Shown piece by piece: positions 1-8,538 of a stretch of 64,000 bases of DNA. This DNA is from Paracoccus laeviglucosivorans (GTDB lineage: Bacteria; Pseudomonadota; Alphaproteobacteria; Rhodobacterales; Rhodobacteraceae), in contig NZ_FXTK01000008.1 of assembly GCF_900182695.1 (NCBI RefSeq), forward strand, positions 1-64,000, written 5' to 3'. Positions within the stretch are counted from its first letter, which is position 1, and each line of letters starts with the position of its first letter. The notes beneath the pieces were generated by a model. The model worked only from the letters and a program-made list of their open reading frames with translations. It had not been told where the DNA came from and did no database searches. Made by a program: the position numbers and the translations under genes.

Positions 1-135
1 GCGCCCCACCGCATCCCGCGCGATCCCGCAACCGTTGATACCGCCGCCAAGAATGAAAAGGTCGGCTGGCCCCGCCTGCTCCTGCACCGCAAATCCTCCC
101 GCGAAGCCTCCCAACTCCGTGAGCGCAGGCTGCAT
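1..135 (-). CDS. glpD: Glycerol-3-phosphate dehydrogenase, N-terminal fragment (runs off the window)
   Basis: Reading the minus strand from an ATG at 135 gives 45 residues that contain the FAD-binding Rossmann motif DLFILGGGINGCGIARDAVG, typical of the start of aerobic glycerol-3-phosphate dehydrogenase. That membrane-associated flavoenzyme oxidises sn-glycerol-3-phosphate to dihydroxyacetone phosphate and passes electrons to quinone. An in-frame stop lies at 142-144, so the ATG at 135 is the furthest upstream start. It follows a purine-rich GAGGGCG. A GTG at 87 would fit the usual short GlpD N-terminus better and is a possible alternative. The gene is divergent from a GlpR-like repressor and close to the Ugp importer, which fits glycerol-3-phosphate catabolism. 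The rest of the gene is outside the window. Confidence 0.85.
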   Translation of the reverse strand, partial: MQPALTELGGFAGGFAVQEQAGPADLFILGGGINGCGIARDAVGR

Positions 136-144
136 CCGCCCTCA

Positions 145-217
145 CGGATTCGTCAACATAAATTTTCGTTTGCTTTGCATACCGCCATTAAACGAACATC
201 CATGTCGGACGAATCCG
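145..217. promoter_or_regulatory. Concentric dyad between glpD and glpR, candidate GlpR operator region
   Basis: Two inverted repeats share nearly the same centre (about 181). The outer pair is CGGATTCGTC at 145-154 and GACGAATCCG at 208-217. The inner pair is TTCGTTT at 165-171 and AAACGAA at 190-196. The inner half-sites resemble the TTCG/CGAA cores of known GlpR operators. The only other signals expected in this 163-bp divergent gap are the two promoters. That a GlpR protein binds here is inference. Confidence 0.5.
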
Positions 218-298
218 ATGCAATCGCAGCAATCGCAAGACTTGCGCACATGGACGAATGACGTAGATTTGCGAAACGTCACCAAGGGGCAGCGAAGA

Positions 299-1075
299 AT
301 GGCACTGAGCATCCGGCAAAGCGAAATCCTTGATCTGGCACGCGCCGAAGGCAGGGTGCTGGTTGACGATCTGGCACAACGCTTTGACGTGACGCTGCAA
401 ACCATCCGCCGCGATCTGGGCGAGATGGCCGAGGCCGGACTTTTGGACCGTGTGCATGGCGGCGCGGTGCCGCGTGCGGGCACGGTCAATCTGGGATATG
501 AGGCGCGGCGGCGCATGAATGCCGAAGCGAAAGCCGCCATTGGCGCGGCCTGCGCGGCGGCGATCCCCGACAATTGCAGCCTGATCCTGAACCTTGGCAC
601 CACGACCGAAGCCGTGGCGCAGGCGCTGATCCACCACCAGAACATCACGGTGGTTACGAACAACATGAATGTCGCCAACATCCTGCTGGCCAATCCGGGC
701 TGCGAGATCATGGTCGCGGGCGGCGCGCTGCGGCGGTCCGATGGCGGTCTGGTGGGCGAATTGACCACGCAGTTCTTTGAGCAGTTCAAGGTGGATTACG
801 CGGTGATCGGCACCTCGGCGCTGGACCATGACGGCGACATGCTGGATTTCGATCTGGCCGAGGTCCGCGTCAGCCGCGCCATCCTGCGCCAGTCGCGCAG
901 CGCATTTCTTGTGACCGACCATTCCAAGCTGGGCCGTCCCGCCCCCGCGCGCATCGCCAGCATCGCCGAAGTCGATACGGTATTCACAGACCGCCCCCTG
1001 CCGCGCGATCTGGCGCAGCGCTGCGCGGAATGGGGAACGAAATTACAGATTTGTCCAACTGATAATCCTGCATGA
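299..1075 (+). CDS. glpR: DeoR-family repressor, GlpR-like
   Basis: A 258-residue DeoR-family regulator. The N-terminal winged helix-turn-helix occupies about residues 6-57 and has the family pattern VTLQTIRRDL followed by RVHGGAVP. The C-terminal DeoRC sugar-phosphate sensor domain carries LNLGTTTEAVA and VVTNN motifs. The start at 299 is chosen because AAGGGGCAG lies just upstream and the HTH begins at once; in-frame starts further upstream would add an unlikely leader. DeoR proteins of this type are released from DNA by a phosphorylated sugar. Glycerol-3-phosphate is the likely effector because glpD is divergent and ugpBAEC is immediately downstream. The family call is firm. The GlpR assignment rests mainly on context. 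Confidence 0.85.
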   Translation: MALSIRQSEILDLARAEGRVLVDDLAQRFDVTLQTIRRDLGEMAEAGLLDRVHGGAVPRAGTVNLGYEARRRMNAEAKAAIGAACAAAIPDNCSLILNLGTTTEAVAQALIHHQNITVVTNNMNVANILLANPGCEIMVAGGALRRSDGGLVGELTTQFFEQFKVDYAVIGTSALDHDGDMLDFDLAEVRVSRAILRQSRSAFLVTDHSKLGRPAPARIASIAEVDTVFTDRPLPRDLAQRCAEWGTKLQICPTDNPA

Positions 1076-1146
1076 CGGCTTGGGTCATGCGCCTGTCACG
1101 AAGCTCTGCAAGGGACAGCCGCATGTCAGGCCGGACAGAAGCATTT

Positions 1147-1198
1147 GGCCGGACGGGAGGGGTCCGGCCCATGGCCCGCCTTCCCCGTTCGGGGCCAT
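1147..1198 (+). promoter_or_regulatory. Leader stem-loops between glpR and ugpB
   Basis: A perfect 8-bp stem (GGCCGGAC 1147-1154, GTCCGGCC 1162-1169) is followed by two overlapping, mutually exclusive stems: ATGGCCC 1171-1177 with GGGCCAT 1192-1198, and CCCC 1183-1186 with GGGG 1191-1194. No T-tract follows. They could stop glpR transcripts or act in the ugpB leader. The ugpB ribosome-binding site GGAGAG is at 1233-1238. Confidence 0.45.
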
Positions 1199-1240
1199 GC
1201 GTGAACCTCCGGTTTGCCCGAACTTATTGAACGGAGAGAT

Positions 1241-2539
1241 ATGATGAAAACTCAAGCCCTCTGGATTGCCGGTCTGGTGGCGATGCCCTTTGCGGCACAG
1301 GCCCAGACCGAAATCAGCTGGTGGCACGCCATGTCGGGCGCCAATGGCGAGGTGGTCAACAAGATCGCCACCGATTTCAACGCCAGCCAGTCGGAATATG
1401 TGGTCAAGCCCGTCTTCAAGGGCACCTATCCCGAAACGCTGAACGCAGGCATCGCCGCCTTCCGCGCGGGTCAGGCCCCTGACATCATCCAGGTCTTTGA
1501 CGTCGGCACCGGCGTGATGATGGCCGCACAAGGCGCGGTGAAGCCCGTGGCCGAGGTGCTGGAGGAAGGCGGCTTCAAGTTCGACAAGTCGCAATATCTG
1601 GCGGGCATCGTCGGTTACTATTCGACGCCCGAAGGCGACATGCTGTCCTTCCCCTATAACTCGTCCTCGCCGGTGATGTATTACAACAAGGACATCTTCA
1701 CCAAGGCCGGGCTGGATGCGGAAAACCCGCCGAAGACCTGGGCCGATGTCTGGACCGCCGCCCGCAAGATCAAGGAATCGGGCGCGGCCACCTGCGGCTA
1801 TACCTCGACCTGGCTGACCTGGATCCATACCGAGACGTTTGCGGCTTGGAACGACACCCCTTGGGCCACGAACGAAAACGGTCTGGCAGGCCAGCCGGAA
1901 CTGGAGATCGACAGCCCGCTTTACGTCAAGCATTTCCAGGAACTGGCGGACCTCGCGAAGGAAGGCGTGTTCGTCTATGGCGGCCGCACGTCGGAAGCCA
2001 AGCAGAACTTCACCTCGGGCGAATGCGGCATCCTGACGGAAAGCTCGGGCGGTCTGGGCGACATCGTGAAAGCGGGCATCAACTATGGCATTGGCCAGCT
2101 GCCCTATGACGAAACCGCGCCGGGCGCGCCGCAAAACACCACGCCGGGCGGTGCCTCGCTTTGGGTGATGGGCGGCAAGTCGGACGAGACGTATAAGGGC
2201 GTCGCGGCCTTCTTCAACTATCTGTCCCAGACCCCGGTGCAGCAACATCTGCACGAACAGTCGGGCTATCTGCCGGTGACGATGGCCGCCTATGAGGCGA
2301 CCAAGGCATCGGGCTTCTACCAGACGAACCCGGCCCGCGAAGTGCCGATCCTGCAAATGTCGGGCAAGCCGCCGACCGCGAATTCCAAGGGTGTCCGCGC
2401 GGCCAACCTGCCGCAACTGCGCGACATCCAGAACGAGGAATACGAAAAGATGCTGGCGGGTCAGCAGGACGCAGCCACCGCGCTGAAGAACGCAGCCGAG
2501 CGTGGCAATGCCGCGATCAAGGAAGCCTACGGTAACTGA
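1241..2539 (+). CDS. ugpB: sn-glycerol-3-phosphate ABC transporter, substrate-binding protein
   Basis: A periplasmic solute-binding protein of the extracellular family 1 type, about 432 residues. It starts with a signal peptide (basic start, hydrophobic [15 protein letters not shown], cleavage after AQA). The mature part opens with [10 protein letters not shown] and contains [17 protein letters not shown] and [16 protein letters not shown], which match UgpB rather than a maltose-type binder. It delivers glycerol-3-phosphate, or glycerophosphodiesters in some species, to the UgpAE channel. Tandem ATGs at 1241 and 1244 both follow GGAGAG, so the start is uncertain by one codon. It is first in ugpBAEC, and the separate stem-loop-rich leader suggests the operon has its own promoter. 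Confidence 0.93.
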   Translation: MMKTQALWIAGLVAMPFAAQAQTEISWWHAMSGANGEVVNKIATDFNASQSEYVVKPVFKGTYPETLNAGIAAFRAGQAPDIIQVFDVGTGVMMAAQGAVKPVAEVLEEGGFKFDKSQYLAGIVGYYSTPEGDMLSFPYNSSSPVMYYNKDIFTKAGLDAENPPKTWADVWTAARKIKESGAATCGYTSTWLTWIHTETFAAWNDTPWATNENGLAGQPELEIDSPLYVKHFQELADLAKEGVFVYGGRTSEAKQNFTSGECGILTESSGGLGDIVKAGINYGIGQLPYDETAPGAPQNTTPGGASLWVMGGKSDETYKGVAAFFNYLSQTPVQQHLHEQSGYLPVTMAAYEATKASGFYQTNPAREVPILQMSGKPPTANSKGVRAANLPQLRDIQNEEYEKMLAGQQDAATALKNAAERGNAAIKEAYGN

Positions 2540-2588
2540 TACGGTCGGCGGGCGCTTTCGGGTGCCCGCCCATCCAAAAGGGGGACGG

Positions 2589-3470
2589 ATGAGACGCACG
2601 GTCTTTCCGCATAAATTGCTGCCGTGGCTGTTGCTTGCACCGCAGCTTGCGATCACGCTGATCTTTTTCTATTGGCCCGCCGCGCAGGCGTTCCGCCAAT
2701 CGGTCCTGCGCGAAGATGCGTTCGGGCTGAAAACCACGTTTGTCGGTCTTGCGAATTTCCGCAAGGTGCTGGGCGATCCGGCCTATCTGAATGCGTTGCA
2801 GGTCACGGTGATCTTTTCGGCGCTGGTCGCATTCTTTGCCATGGGCATTGCGCTGTTCCTGGCCGTGCAGGCGGAAAAGGTCATTCGCGGCAAGGGTTTT
2901 TACCGCACGCTGATGATCTGGCCCTATGCCGTCGCACCCGCCATCGCGGGGATGCTGTGGCTGTTCATGTTCAATCCCAGCTTCGGCACGCTGGCATGGC
3001 CGCTGCGCCAGATGGGGATCAGCTGGAATCCGCTGCTGAACAGCAACCATGCGATGACGCTGGTGGTCGCGGCTTCGGTCTGGAAACAGATCAGCTATAA
3101 CTTCCTGTTCTTCGTCGCGGGCCTGCAAGCGATCCCCCGTTCCCTGCTAGAGGCGGCGGCGATTGACGGCGCAACGCGGCGCCACAGCTTCTGGACCATC
3201 GTGTTTCCGCTGTTGGCGCCCACGACCTTCTTCCTGCTTGTGGTGAACACGGTCTATGCGCTGTTCGACACCTTCGGCATCATCCACGCCGTGACCAGCG
3301 GCGGGCCGGGGAAATCTACGGAAACGCTGGTCTACAAGGTTTATAACGACGGCTTCGTGAACCTGATCATGGGCGATAGCGCCGCGCAATCGGTGATCCT
3401 TATGCTGATCGTGATCGCGCTGACCGCCTTCCAGTTCCGCTTTATTGAACGGAGGGTGCATTATGGCTGA
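2589..3470 (+). CDS. ugpA: sn-glycerol-3-phosphate ABC transporter permease UgpA
   Basis: A 293-residue inner-membrane permease of the MalF/UgpA type with about six hydrophobic segments. Near the C-terminal third is the cytoplasmic EAA loop ([20 protein letters not shown]), which docks onto the ATPase. The start at 2589 follows GGGGACGG. It lies 49 bp after ugpB and overlaps ugpE by 8 bp, so translation of the two permeases is probably coupled. With UgpE it forms the transmembrane channel of the importer. Confidence 0.93.
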   Translation: MRRTVFPHKLLPWLLLAPQLAITLIFFYWPAAQAFRQSVLREDAFGLKTTFVGLANFRKVLGDPAYLNALQVTVIFSALVAFFAMGIALFLAVQAEKVIRGKGFYRTLMIWPYAVAPAIAGMLWLFMFNPSFGTLAWPLRQMGISWNPLLNSNHAMTLVVAASVWKQISYNFLFFVAGLQAIPRSLLEAAAIDGATRRHSFWTIVFPLLAPTTFFLLVVNTVYALFDTFGIIHAVTSGGPGKSTETLVYKVYNDGFVNLIMGDSAAQSVILMLIVIALTAFQFRFIERRVHYG

Positions 3471-4332
3471 CACCACCGACAGCCCGCTGGCCCCGCGTGG
3501 CGCGGGCCGGGCCATCGCGCATTTCTGGATGATCCTTGGCGTCATCATCGTGGCGTTTCCGGTCTATTACGTCTTTATCGCATCGACCCATTCCACCAGC
3601 ACGATCCTGCGCCCGCCGCTGCCCTTGCTGCCCGGCCCCGAGGCCGCCGCCAACTATGGCGAGGCATTCTCGGGCCGCATCGGCCAGATCGGCGGCGTCA
3701 GCCTGTGGCGACTGCTGGGCAACACCACGCTGGTCGCGATGGGCATCGCCATCGGCAAGATCGCGATCAGCATGGCCTCGGCCTATGCCATCGTGTTCTT
3801 CCGCTTTCCGCTGCGTATGGCCTGTTTCTGGCTGATCTTCATCACCCTGATGCTGCCTGTTGAGGTGCGGATCCAGCCCACCTACAAGGTCATGGTCGAT
3901 CTGGGCCTGATCGACACCTATCCCGGCCTGATCCTGCCACTGATCGCCTCGGCCACCGCCACGCTGCTGTTCCGGCAGTTCTTTATGACCATCCCGGATG
4001 AGCTGCTTGAGGCCGCGCGGGTGGACGGCGCGGGTCCGTGGCGGTTCTTCAAGGACATCCTGTGGCCCCTGTCGTTGACCAATGTGGCGGCGATCTTTGT
4101 GATCCAGTTCATCTATGGCTGGACGCAATACCTGTGGCCCCTGCTGGTCACCAATTCCAACGAAATGAACACGATCGTCATCGCGCTGAAGAAAATGGTT
4201 TCCTTCACCGATGCCGAAACGCCCTGGAACCTTGTGATGGTCACATCCGTGCTGGCCATTCTGCCGCCGATCCTTGTGGTCGTGCTGATGCAGCGCTGGT
4301 TCGTCAAGGGTCTGGTCGAGACGGAGAAGTAA
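3463..4332 (+). CDS. ugpE: sn-glycerol-3-phosphate ABC transporter permease UgpE
   Basis: A 289-residue permease of the MalG/UgpE type. It has a first membrane segment near [17 protein letters not shown] and an EAA loop ([20 protein letters not shown]) contacting UgpC. A strong GGAGGG at 3452-3457 fixes the ATG at 3463, which overlaps the end of ugpA by 8 bp. The stop codon TAA at 4330-4332 directly abuts the ATG of ugpC. It forms the heterodimeric channel with UgpA. Confidence 0.93.
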   Translation: MADTTDSPLAPRGAGRAIAHFWMILGVIIVAFPVYYVFIASTHSTSTILRPPLPLLPGPEAAANYGEAFSGRIGQIGGVSLWRLLGNTTLVAMGIAIGKIAISMASAYAIVFFRFPLRMACFWLIFITLMLPVEVRIQPTYKVMVDLGLIDTYPGLILPLIASATATLLFRQFFMTIPDELLEAARVDGAGPWRFFKDILWPLSLTNVAAIFVIQFIYGWTQYLWPLLVTNSNEMNTIVIALKKMVSFTDAETPWNLVMVTSVLAILPPILVVVLMQRWFVKGLVETEK

Positions 4333-5379
4333 ATGGCCCGCATCCTTTTGAACGACGTTCGCAAATCCTATGCGGGCAACCCGGTCATCCATGGCATCAG
4401 CATGGATATTGCCGATGGCGAATTCGTGGTCATCGTCGGGCCGTCCGGCTGCGGCAAGTCCACGCTGCTGCGCATGGTCGCCGGGCTTGAGGCGATCACC
4501 GACGGCACCATCGACATCGGTGGCCGCGTGGTCAATGACCTTGAGCCGCGCGAACGCGACATCGCGATGGTGTTCCAGAATTACGCGCTTTATCCGCATA
4601 TGTCGGTGCGTGAAAACATGGCCTATGGGTTGAAGATCGCGAAAATGTCCAAGGCCGACATCGACGCCCGCGTCGCCGATGCCGCCAAAATGCTTGAGCT
4701 TGAGCCCTATCTGGACCGCAAGCCCCGCGCTTTGTCGGGCGGCCAGCGTCAGCGGGTCGCGATGGGGCGGGCACTGGTGCGCAACCCCGCCGCCTTCCTG
4801 CTGGATGAGCCGTTGTCGAACCTGGATGCCAAGCTGCGCGTCCAGATGCGCCTGCAGATCAAGGAAATGCACCTGCGCACCGGCCAGACCTCGCTTTACG
4901 TGACCCATGATCAGGTCGAGGCGATGACGCTGGCCGACCGCCTGATCGTGATGAACAAGGGCGTGGCCGAACAGATCGCCACCCCGCTTGAGGTCTATCA
5001 GCGCCCGGCGACCGAGTTCGTGGCGGGCTTCATCGGCTCGCCCGCGATGAATATCTTCACGGTGGATGCGCAGGGCGGCACGGTCACGCTGCCGGGCGGG
5101 CATCGCCTGTCGCTGGACCTGCCGGACGGCACGCTGCGCCTTGGCCTGCGCCCCGAGGATCTAAGCCTTGGGGAGGGTATTCCCGTCGAACTCCGCTCGG
5201 TCGAGCGGTTGGGGGCGGATGCCTTTGGCTATGGGCTGATCGCGGGAACGGATGTGGCGATGACCCTGCGCCTGCCCGGCACGACGCAGGCCACGCGCGG
5301 AGATATGGTGACGGTCGCGCCCGATCCGGCGCATCTGCACATCTTCGATCCGCAGACCGGACAGCGGATCGAACGCTGA
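4333..5379 (+). CDS. ugpC: sn-glycerol-3-phosphate ABC transporter ATP-binding protein UgpC
   Basis: A 348-residue MalK-type ATPase. Walker [10 protein letters not shown] is at residues 36-44, a Q-loop lies in [10 protein letters not shown], the LSGGQ signature is at 134-138 and Walker B FLLDEP at 155-160, followed by a switch histidine in YVTHDQ. A C-terminal TOBE domain (from about residue 235) can host regulatory contacts, as in MalK. It starts on the base after the ugpE stop and is last in ugpBAEC. MalK-type ATPases are often promiscuous, so sharing with other importers is possible. Confidence 0.92.
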   Translation: MARILLNDVRKSYAGNPVIHGISMDIADGEFVVIVGPSGCGKSTLLRMVAGLEAITDGTIDIGGRVVNDLEPRERDIAMVFQNYALYPHMSVRENMAYGLKIAKMSKADIDARVADAAKMLELEPYLDRKPRALSGGQRQRVAMGRALVRNPAAFLLDEPLSNLDAKLRVQMRLQIKEMHLRTGQTSLYVTHDQVEAMTLADRLIVMNKGVAEQIATPLEVYQRPATEFVAGFIGSPAMNIFTVDAQGGTVTLPGGHRLSLDLPDGTLRLGLRPEDLSLGEGIPVELRSVERLGADAFGYGLIAGTDVAMTLRLPGTTQATRGDMVTVAPDPAHLHIFDPQTGQRIER

Positions 5380-5391
5380 ACGCTTTCCTTG

Positions 5392-5429
5392 GGCGGCAAA
5401 GATGCTAAACCCTAGCATTCTTTGCCGCC
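5392..5429. terminator. 38-bp near-perfect stem-loop between ugpC and bioM
   Basis: GGCGGCAAAGATGCTA (5392-5407) pairs with TAGCATTCTTTGCCGCC (5413-5429), with one bulged T and a 5-nt loop. No T-tract follows, so a classical rho-independent stop is doubtful. The element ends 11 bp before the bioM start and could instead be an operator or leader hairpin. No BioR-type TTAT-ATAA palindrome is visible here. Confidence 0.5.
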
Positions 5430-5440
5430 GCAGGTGATCC

Positions 5441-6169
5441 ATGACGCAGCCCATCCCCGGTATCCAGACCATCGGCATGTCCTATGCCATCGGTCCGCGC
5501 CGGGTGATCGACGGCATCGACCTGCGGCTTGACGGGCCGCGCGTGGGCATCATCGGACGTAACGGATCGGGCAAAAGCACGCTGTCGCGCCTGCTGGCAG
5601 GGCTGCTGCAACCCTCGGACGGGACGATCCGCGTGGAGGGCGTCGATGTCTGGGACGACCGCCGCGCCGCAATTGCGACGCTAGGCATCCTGTTCCAGAA
5701 CCCCGAACATCAGATCATCTTCCCGACCGTGCTTGAGGAAATGACCTTTGGCCTGCGCCAACTGGGCCGCGCCAAATCCGAGGCAAAAGATGCAGCCCTT
5801 GCCACGCTGGCGCAGTTCGGCAAGGCGCATTGGCACGATGCCTCGACCGAGGCGCTGTCGCAGGGACAAAAGCATCTGCTGTGCCTGATGGCCGTGATGG
5901 CGATGCGTCCGCGCTGGCTGATCCTTGACGAACCCTTTGCCGGGCTGGACATCCCGACGCGGATGCAACTTGTGCGCCATCTGGAAAGCTGCGGCGCAAA
6001 GCTGCTGCATATCTCGCACGATCCGCGCGATCTGGCGGGATACGGGCATATCTGCTGGCTGGATCAGGGCCGCATCCGCGCCACCGGCGGTCCCGAGGTG
6101 CTGGCCCAGTTCGAAACCCAGATGCTGGCCGAGGGGGCGCGCGATGATCTCGCTGACCTCGCCGGTTAG
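5441..6169 (+). CDS. bioM: Biotin ECF transporter ATPase BioM
   Basis: A 242-residue energy-coupling-factor ATPase. It has Walker A GRNGSGKST, a Q-loop within LFQNPEHQIIFP (a motif typical of ECF A-components), a variant signature LSQGQ and Walker B LILDEPFAGLD. With BioN and BioY directly downstream it forms BioMNY, the biotin importer best studied in Rhodobacter capsulatus. The start at 5441 follows GCAGGTG, and bioN begins inside the last 26 bp. ATP hydrolysis here drives toppling of the BioY substrate-binding component. Confidence 0.93.
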   Translation: MTQPIPGIQTIGMSYAIGPRRVIDGIDLRLDGPRVGIIGRNGSGKSTLSRLLAGLLQPSDGTIRVEGVDVWDDRRAAIATLGILFQNPEHQIIFPTVLEEMTFGLRQLGRAKSEAKDAALATLAQFGKAHWHDASTEALSQGQKHLLCLMAVMAMRPRWLILDEPFAGLDIPTRMQLVRHLESCGAKLLHISHDPRDLAGYGHICWLDQGRIRATGGPEVLAQFETQMLAEGARDDLADLAG

Positions 6170-6755
6170 GACGCGGGCGCAGGACTGGCCGGCGGCGGCC
6201 AAGCTGGGTGCATTGCTGGCCGCCACGACCGCGCTGTTCCTGCTGCCGGGGCTGTGGGTGCAGATTGCGGCGCTGGCTGCGGTGCTTGGGCTTTACACGC
6301 TGCCGGGGCGGGTGTTTCTGCGCCACGGTCTTGCGCAGTTGCGCGTGCTGTGGCCCATCGTGCTGGTGCTGCTGGTCTGGCACGCCCTGACCGGCGATCT
6401 GCCCGACGCGCTGCGCATTGCCCTGCGCATCGTCAATGCCGTGGCGCTGGCGAACCTTGTCACCATGACCACAACGCTGTCCGACCTGACCGAGGTGGTG
6501 CATCGCATCTTTGCCCCCCTGCGCCGCGCGGGCCTGCCCGTCGCCGTGATCGAGGCAGGGATCCCCCTGGTCATTCGCTTCACCCCCACCCTGATCCAGA
6601 AAGGCCGCGCGCTTCATCAGGCATGGCGCGCCCGCTCGTCCCGCCGGGCGAACTGGCGTATCGTGTTGCCGATGACGCTTCTGGCGCTGGACGATGCCGA
6701 TCATCTGGCCGAGGCGCTGCGCGCCCGCGGCGGAATTTCACCGTTTGAGGACTGA
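6144..6755 (+). CDS. bioN: Biotin ECF transporter transmembrane (T) protein BioN
   Basis: A 203-residue CbiQ/BioN-type T-component. Several hydrophobic segments are followed by the two short Ala-Arg motifs that couple to the ATPases (AWRARSS and EALRARGG near the C-terminus). The start at 6144 follows GAGGGGG and lies inside bioM in another frame, implying translational coupling. It links BioM to the BioY substrate-capture protein in the inner membrane. The length is usual for the short BioN form. Confidence 0.9.
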   Translation: MISLTSPVRTRAQDWPAAAKLGALLAATTALFLLPGLWVQIAALAAVLGLYTLPGRVFLRHGLAQLRVLWPIVLVLLVWHALTGDLPDALRIALRIVNAVALANLVTMTTTLSDLTEVVHRIFAPLRRAGLPVAVIEAGIPLVIRFTPTLIQKGRALHQAWRARSSRRANWRIVLPMTLLALDDADHLAEALRARGGISPFED

Positions 6756-6756
6756 C

Positions 6757-7305
6757 ATGGAAAAGAACGTCGCACAGATCGCGCTTTTCGCGGCGCTGAT
6801 CGCGGCACTGGGGGCCATTCCCCAGATCACGCTGGGATTTGGCGTGCCCATCACCGCGCAAAGCATGGGGGTCATGCTGGCGGGTGCCGTTCTGGGCGCG
6901 AAACGCGGCTTTCTGTCGATGCTGCTGTTTTTGCTGCTGGTGGCCATCGGCCTGCCGCTGCTGTCTGGTGGGCGTGGCGGTCTGGGTGCCTTCGTGGCCC
7001 CGACTTCGGGCTTTTTGATCGCATTCCCCTTTGGCGCGTGGCTGACCGGGCTGATCGTCGAAAAGCTGCAACTGCGCCCCGTCGCGCTGCGTGTGGGGCT
7101 GGCGTCGGTCGTGGGTGGGATCGGCGTGCTTTATCTGATGGGCACGATCGGCCTGACACTGGCCCTTGGCAAATCCTTTGCCGAATGCGCAAGGCTGGTG
7201 CTGGTCTTCCTGCCGGGCGACGTGATCAAGGCCGTGCTGACCGGCTTGCTGGTTGCGGCACTTGCCAAGGCAAGGCCGCAATCCGTAGGATTTACCGTTC
7301 GCTGA
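6757..7305 (+). CDS. bioY: Biotin ECF transporter substrate-capture protein BioY
   Basis: A 182-residue, six-helix S-component of the BioY family. The family pattern is clear in the N-terminal ALIAALGAIPQITLGFGVPI, the GAVLGAKRGF turn and the glycine-rich loop LLSGGRGGLGAFVAPTSGFL. It binds biotin with high affinity and is loaded or released by the BioMN module. The ATG at 6757 is one base after the bioN stop. The 3' end overlaps the convergent carbonic anhydrase gene by 14 bp. Confidence 0.94.
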   Translation: MEKNVAQIALFAALIAALGAIPQITLGFGVPITAQSMGVMLAGAVLGAKRGFLSMLLFLLLVAIGLPLLSGGRGGLGAFVAPTSGFLIAFPFGAWLTGLIVEKLQLRPVALRVGLASVVGGIGVLYLMGTIGLTLALGKSFAECARLVLVFLPGDVIKAVLTGLLVAALAKARPQSVGFTVR

Positions 7306-7948
7306 CGGTGATGAACTGGCCCAAAGCAGGGTCGTATTGCGTGATCGTGCCTTCGGCGATGTCGTGCAGCACGCCATGCAGCGACAGATCGCCCGCATCG
7401 ACCTTTTCCTTGATAAAGGGGAAGGTCATCAGGTTTTCCAGCGACACCAGCACCGCCTGTTTTTCCAGCTCGCGGACCTGCTGATCTTCGGGCAGGTCCA
7501 GCACACGCTCGTAACCGGGGCGCAGAATATCCATCCAGCGACCGACGAAGCTGGTCTTTTCCTCAAGCTCGGGGGCGTGGCCGGAACACATCGCATGGCA
7601 TCCCGCAACGCCGCCGCAGCTTGTATGCCCCACGATGACCAGATGCGCGACTTTCAGCGCGTTCACCGCATATTCGACCGCAGCCGAGGTGCCGTGCTGT
7701 TCGCCATCGGGCAGATAGGGCGGCACAAGGTTGGCGATATTGCGATGGATGAAGAATTCGCCCGAATCCGCCCCGAATATCGATGTCACGTGAACGCGCG
7801 AATCGCAGCAGGCGATGACCATGGCGCGGGGGCGCTGACCTTCTTCGGCCAGCCTTCGATACCATGCCCGGTTTTCGGAAAAGGCGGTGGCACGCCAACC
7901 CTGATAACGCTGGACGAGGTAATGCGGCAGCGGACGAGCCTCTTTCAT
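7292..7948 (-). CDS. Beta-class carbonic anhydrase
   Basis: A 218-residue beta-carbonic anhydrase that interconverts CO2 and bicarbonate in the cytoplasm. The zinc ligands are visible as Cys48 (in ACCDSR, with the Asp49/Arg51 dyad), His108 and Cys111 (in GHTSCGG). The start at 7948 follows AGGGG; a longer reading frame upstream looks non-coding. The gene is convergent with bioY and overlaps it by 14 bp. Bicarbonate is the co-substrate of biotin carboxylases, so the neighbourhood with biotin import makes sense metabolically, although nothing shows co-regulation. Confidence 0.93.
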   Translation of the reverse strand: MKEARPLPHYLVQRYQGWRATAFSENRAWYRRLAEEGQRPRAMVIACCDSRVHVTSIFGADSGEFFIHRNIANLVPPYLPDGEQHGTSAAVEYAVNALKVAHLVIVGHTSCGGVAGCHAMCSGHAPELEEKTSFVGRWMDILRPGYERVLDLPEDQQVRELEKQAVLVSLENLMTFPFIKEKVDAGDLSLHGVLHDIAEGTITQYDPALGQFITVSER

Positions 7949-8093
7949 TGGTATTCCCCTCACCTGGCTTTGGCGCGCCTTGATACTCCCCAATCCGATA
8001 AAGTTCGAGAGGTTTAGCGACGCGCTCTCAACCATTTCTTGATGGGTTGCTGACAGTTTCGGCATCCAGAGGATGGATGCTGTGGGTGAATGA

Positions 8094-8471
8094 ATGACCA
8101 AGATCGCAAGATTGACCGTCGCGGAAAACGCGACGATCGACACGCACCGGCTAAACGAAATCGTCCATGAACTGGGCGAAAACGCCGCCGTTCAGGTGAT
8201 CGGCGCCGCGCTTGAGGAATTGGCGCTGGCCATGAACCACGTGCTGCAGGCCGTGGCGCGGGGCGATCTGGCGCAGGTGGCCGAACATGCGGACCGGCTG
8301 TCGCGGCTGGCGTGGCAGGTGGGGCTGGTGACGCTGGCGGGCGTGGCCGTCGATGTGGGCAGCTGCGCCGAGCGGCGTGAATTGCGGGCGCTGACGGCCA
8401 CCTCGGCCCGGCTTGGCCGCGTCGGGAACCAGTCGCTCACGCAGATATGGGACCGACACGAGGGCGCTTAG
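8094..8471 (+). CDS. Hypothetical protein, all-helical, HPt-like look
   Basis: A 125-residue protein with no signal peptide or membrane segment. The sequence is rich in Ala, Leu and Glu and predicts helices throughout (for example QVIGAALEELALAMNHVLQA and DRLSRLAWQVGLVTLAGVA). It contains His residues in helix-like positions and could resemble a histidine-phosphotransfer bundle, but I see no classical HPt motif and do not assign that role. Similar short proteins occur in Rhodobacteraceae in my recollection. It is divergent from the carbonic anhydrase gene and lies 67 bp before the M17 aminopeptidase. Function unknown. Confidence 0.65.
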   Translation: MTKIARLTVAENATIDTHRLNEIVHELGENAAVQVIGAALEELALAMNHVLQAVARGDLAQVAEHADRLSRLAWQVGLVTLAGVAVDVGSCAERRELRALTATSARLGRVGNQSLTQIWDRHEGA

Positions 8472-8538
8472 GGTTGCCGGGTCTTGCGGTGTCGGCAGCG
8501 CACGCTAGGCTGCGCCAAAGACAAGAAAAGGCCCCGAC

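Noticed and set aside
3442..5103. 553-residue minus-strand frame over ugpE/ugpC
   Set aside because: Antisense of two well-matched transporter genes; His/Gln/Asp-rich low-complexity translation.
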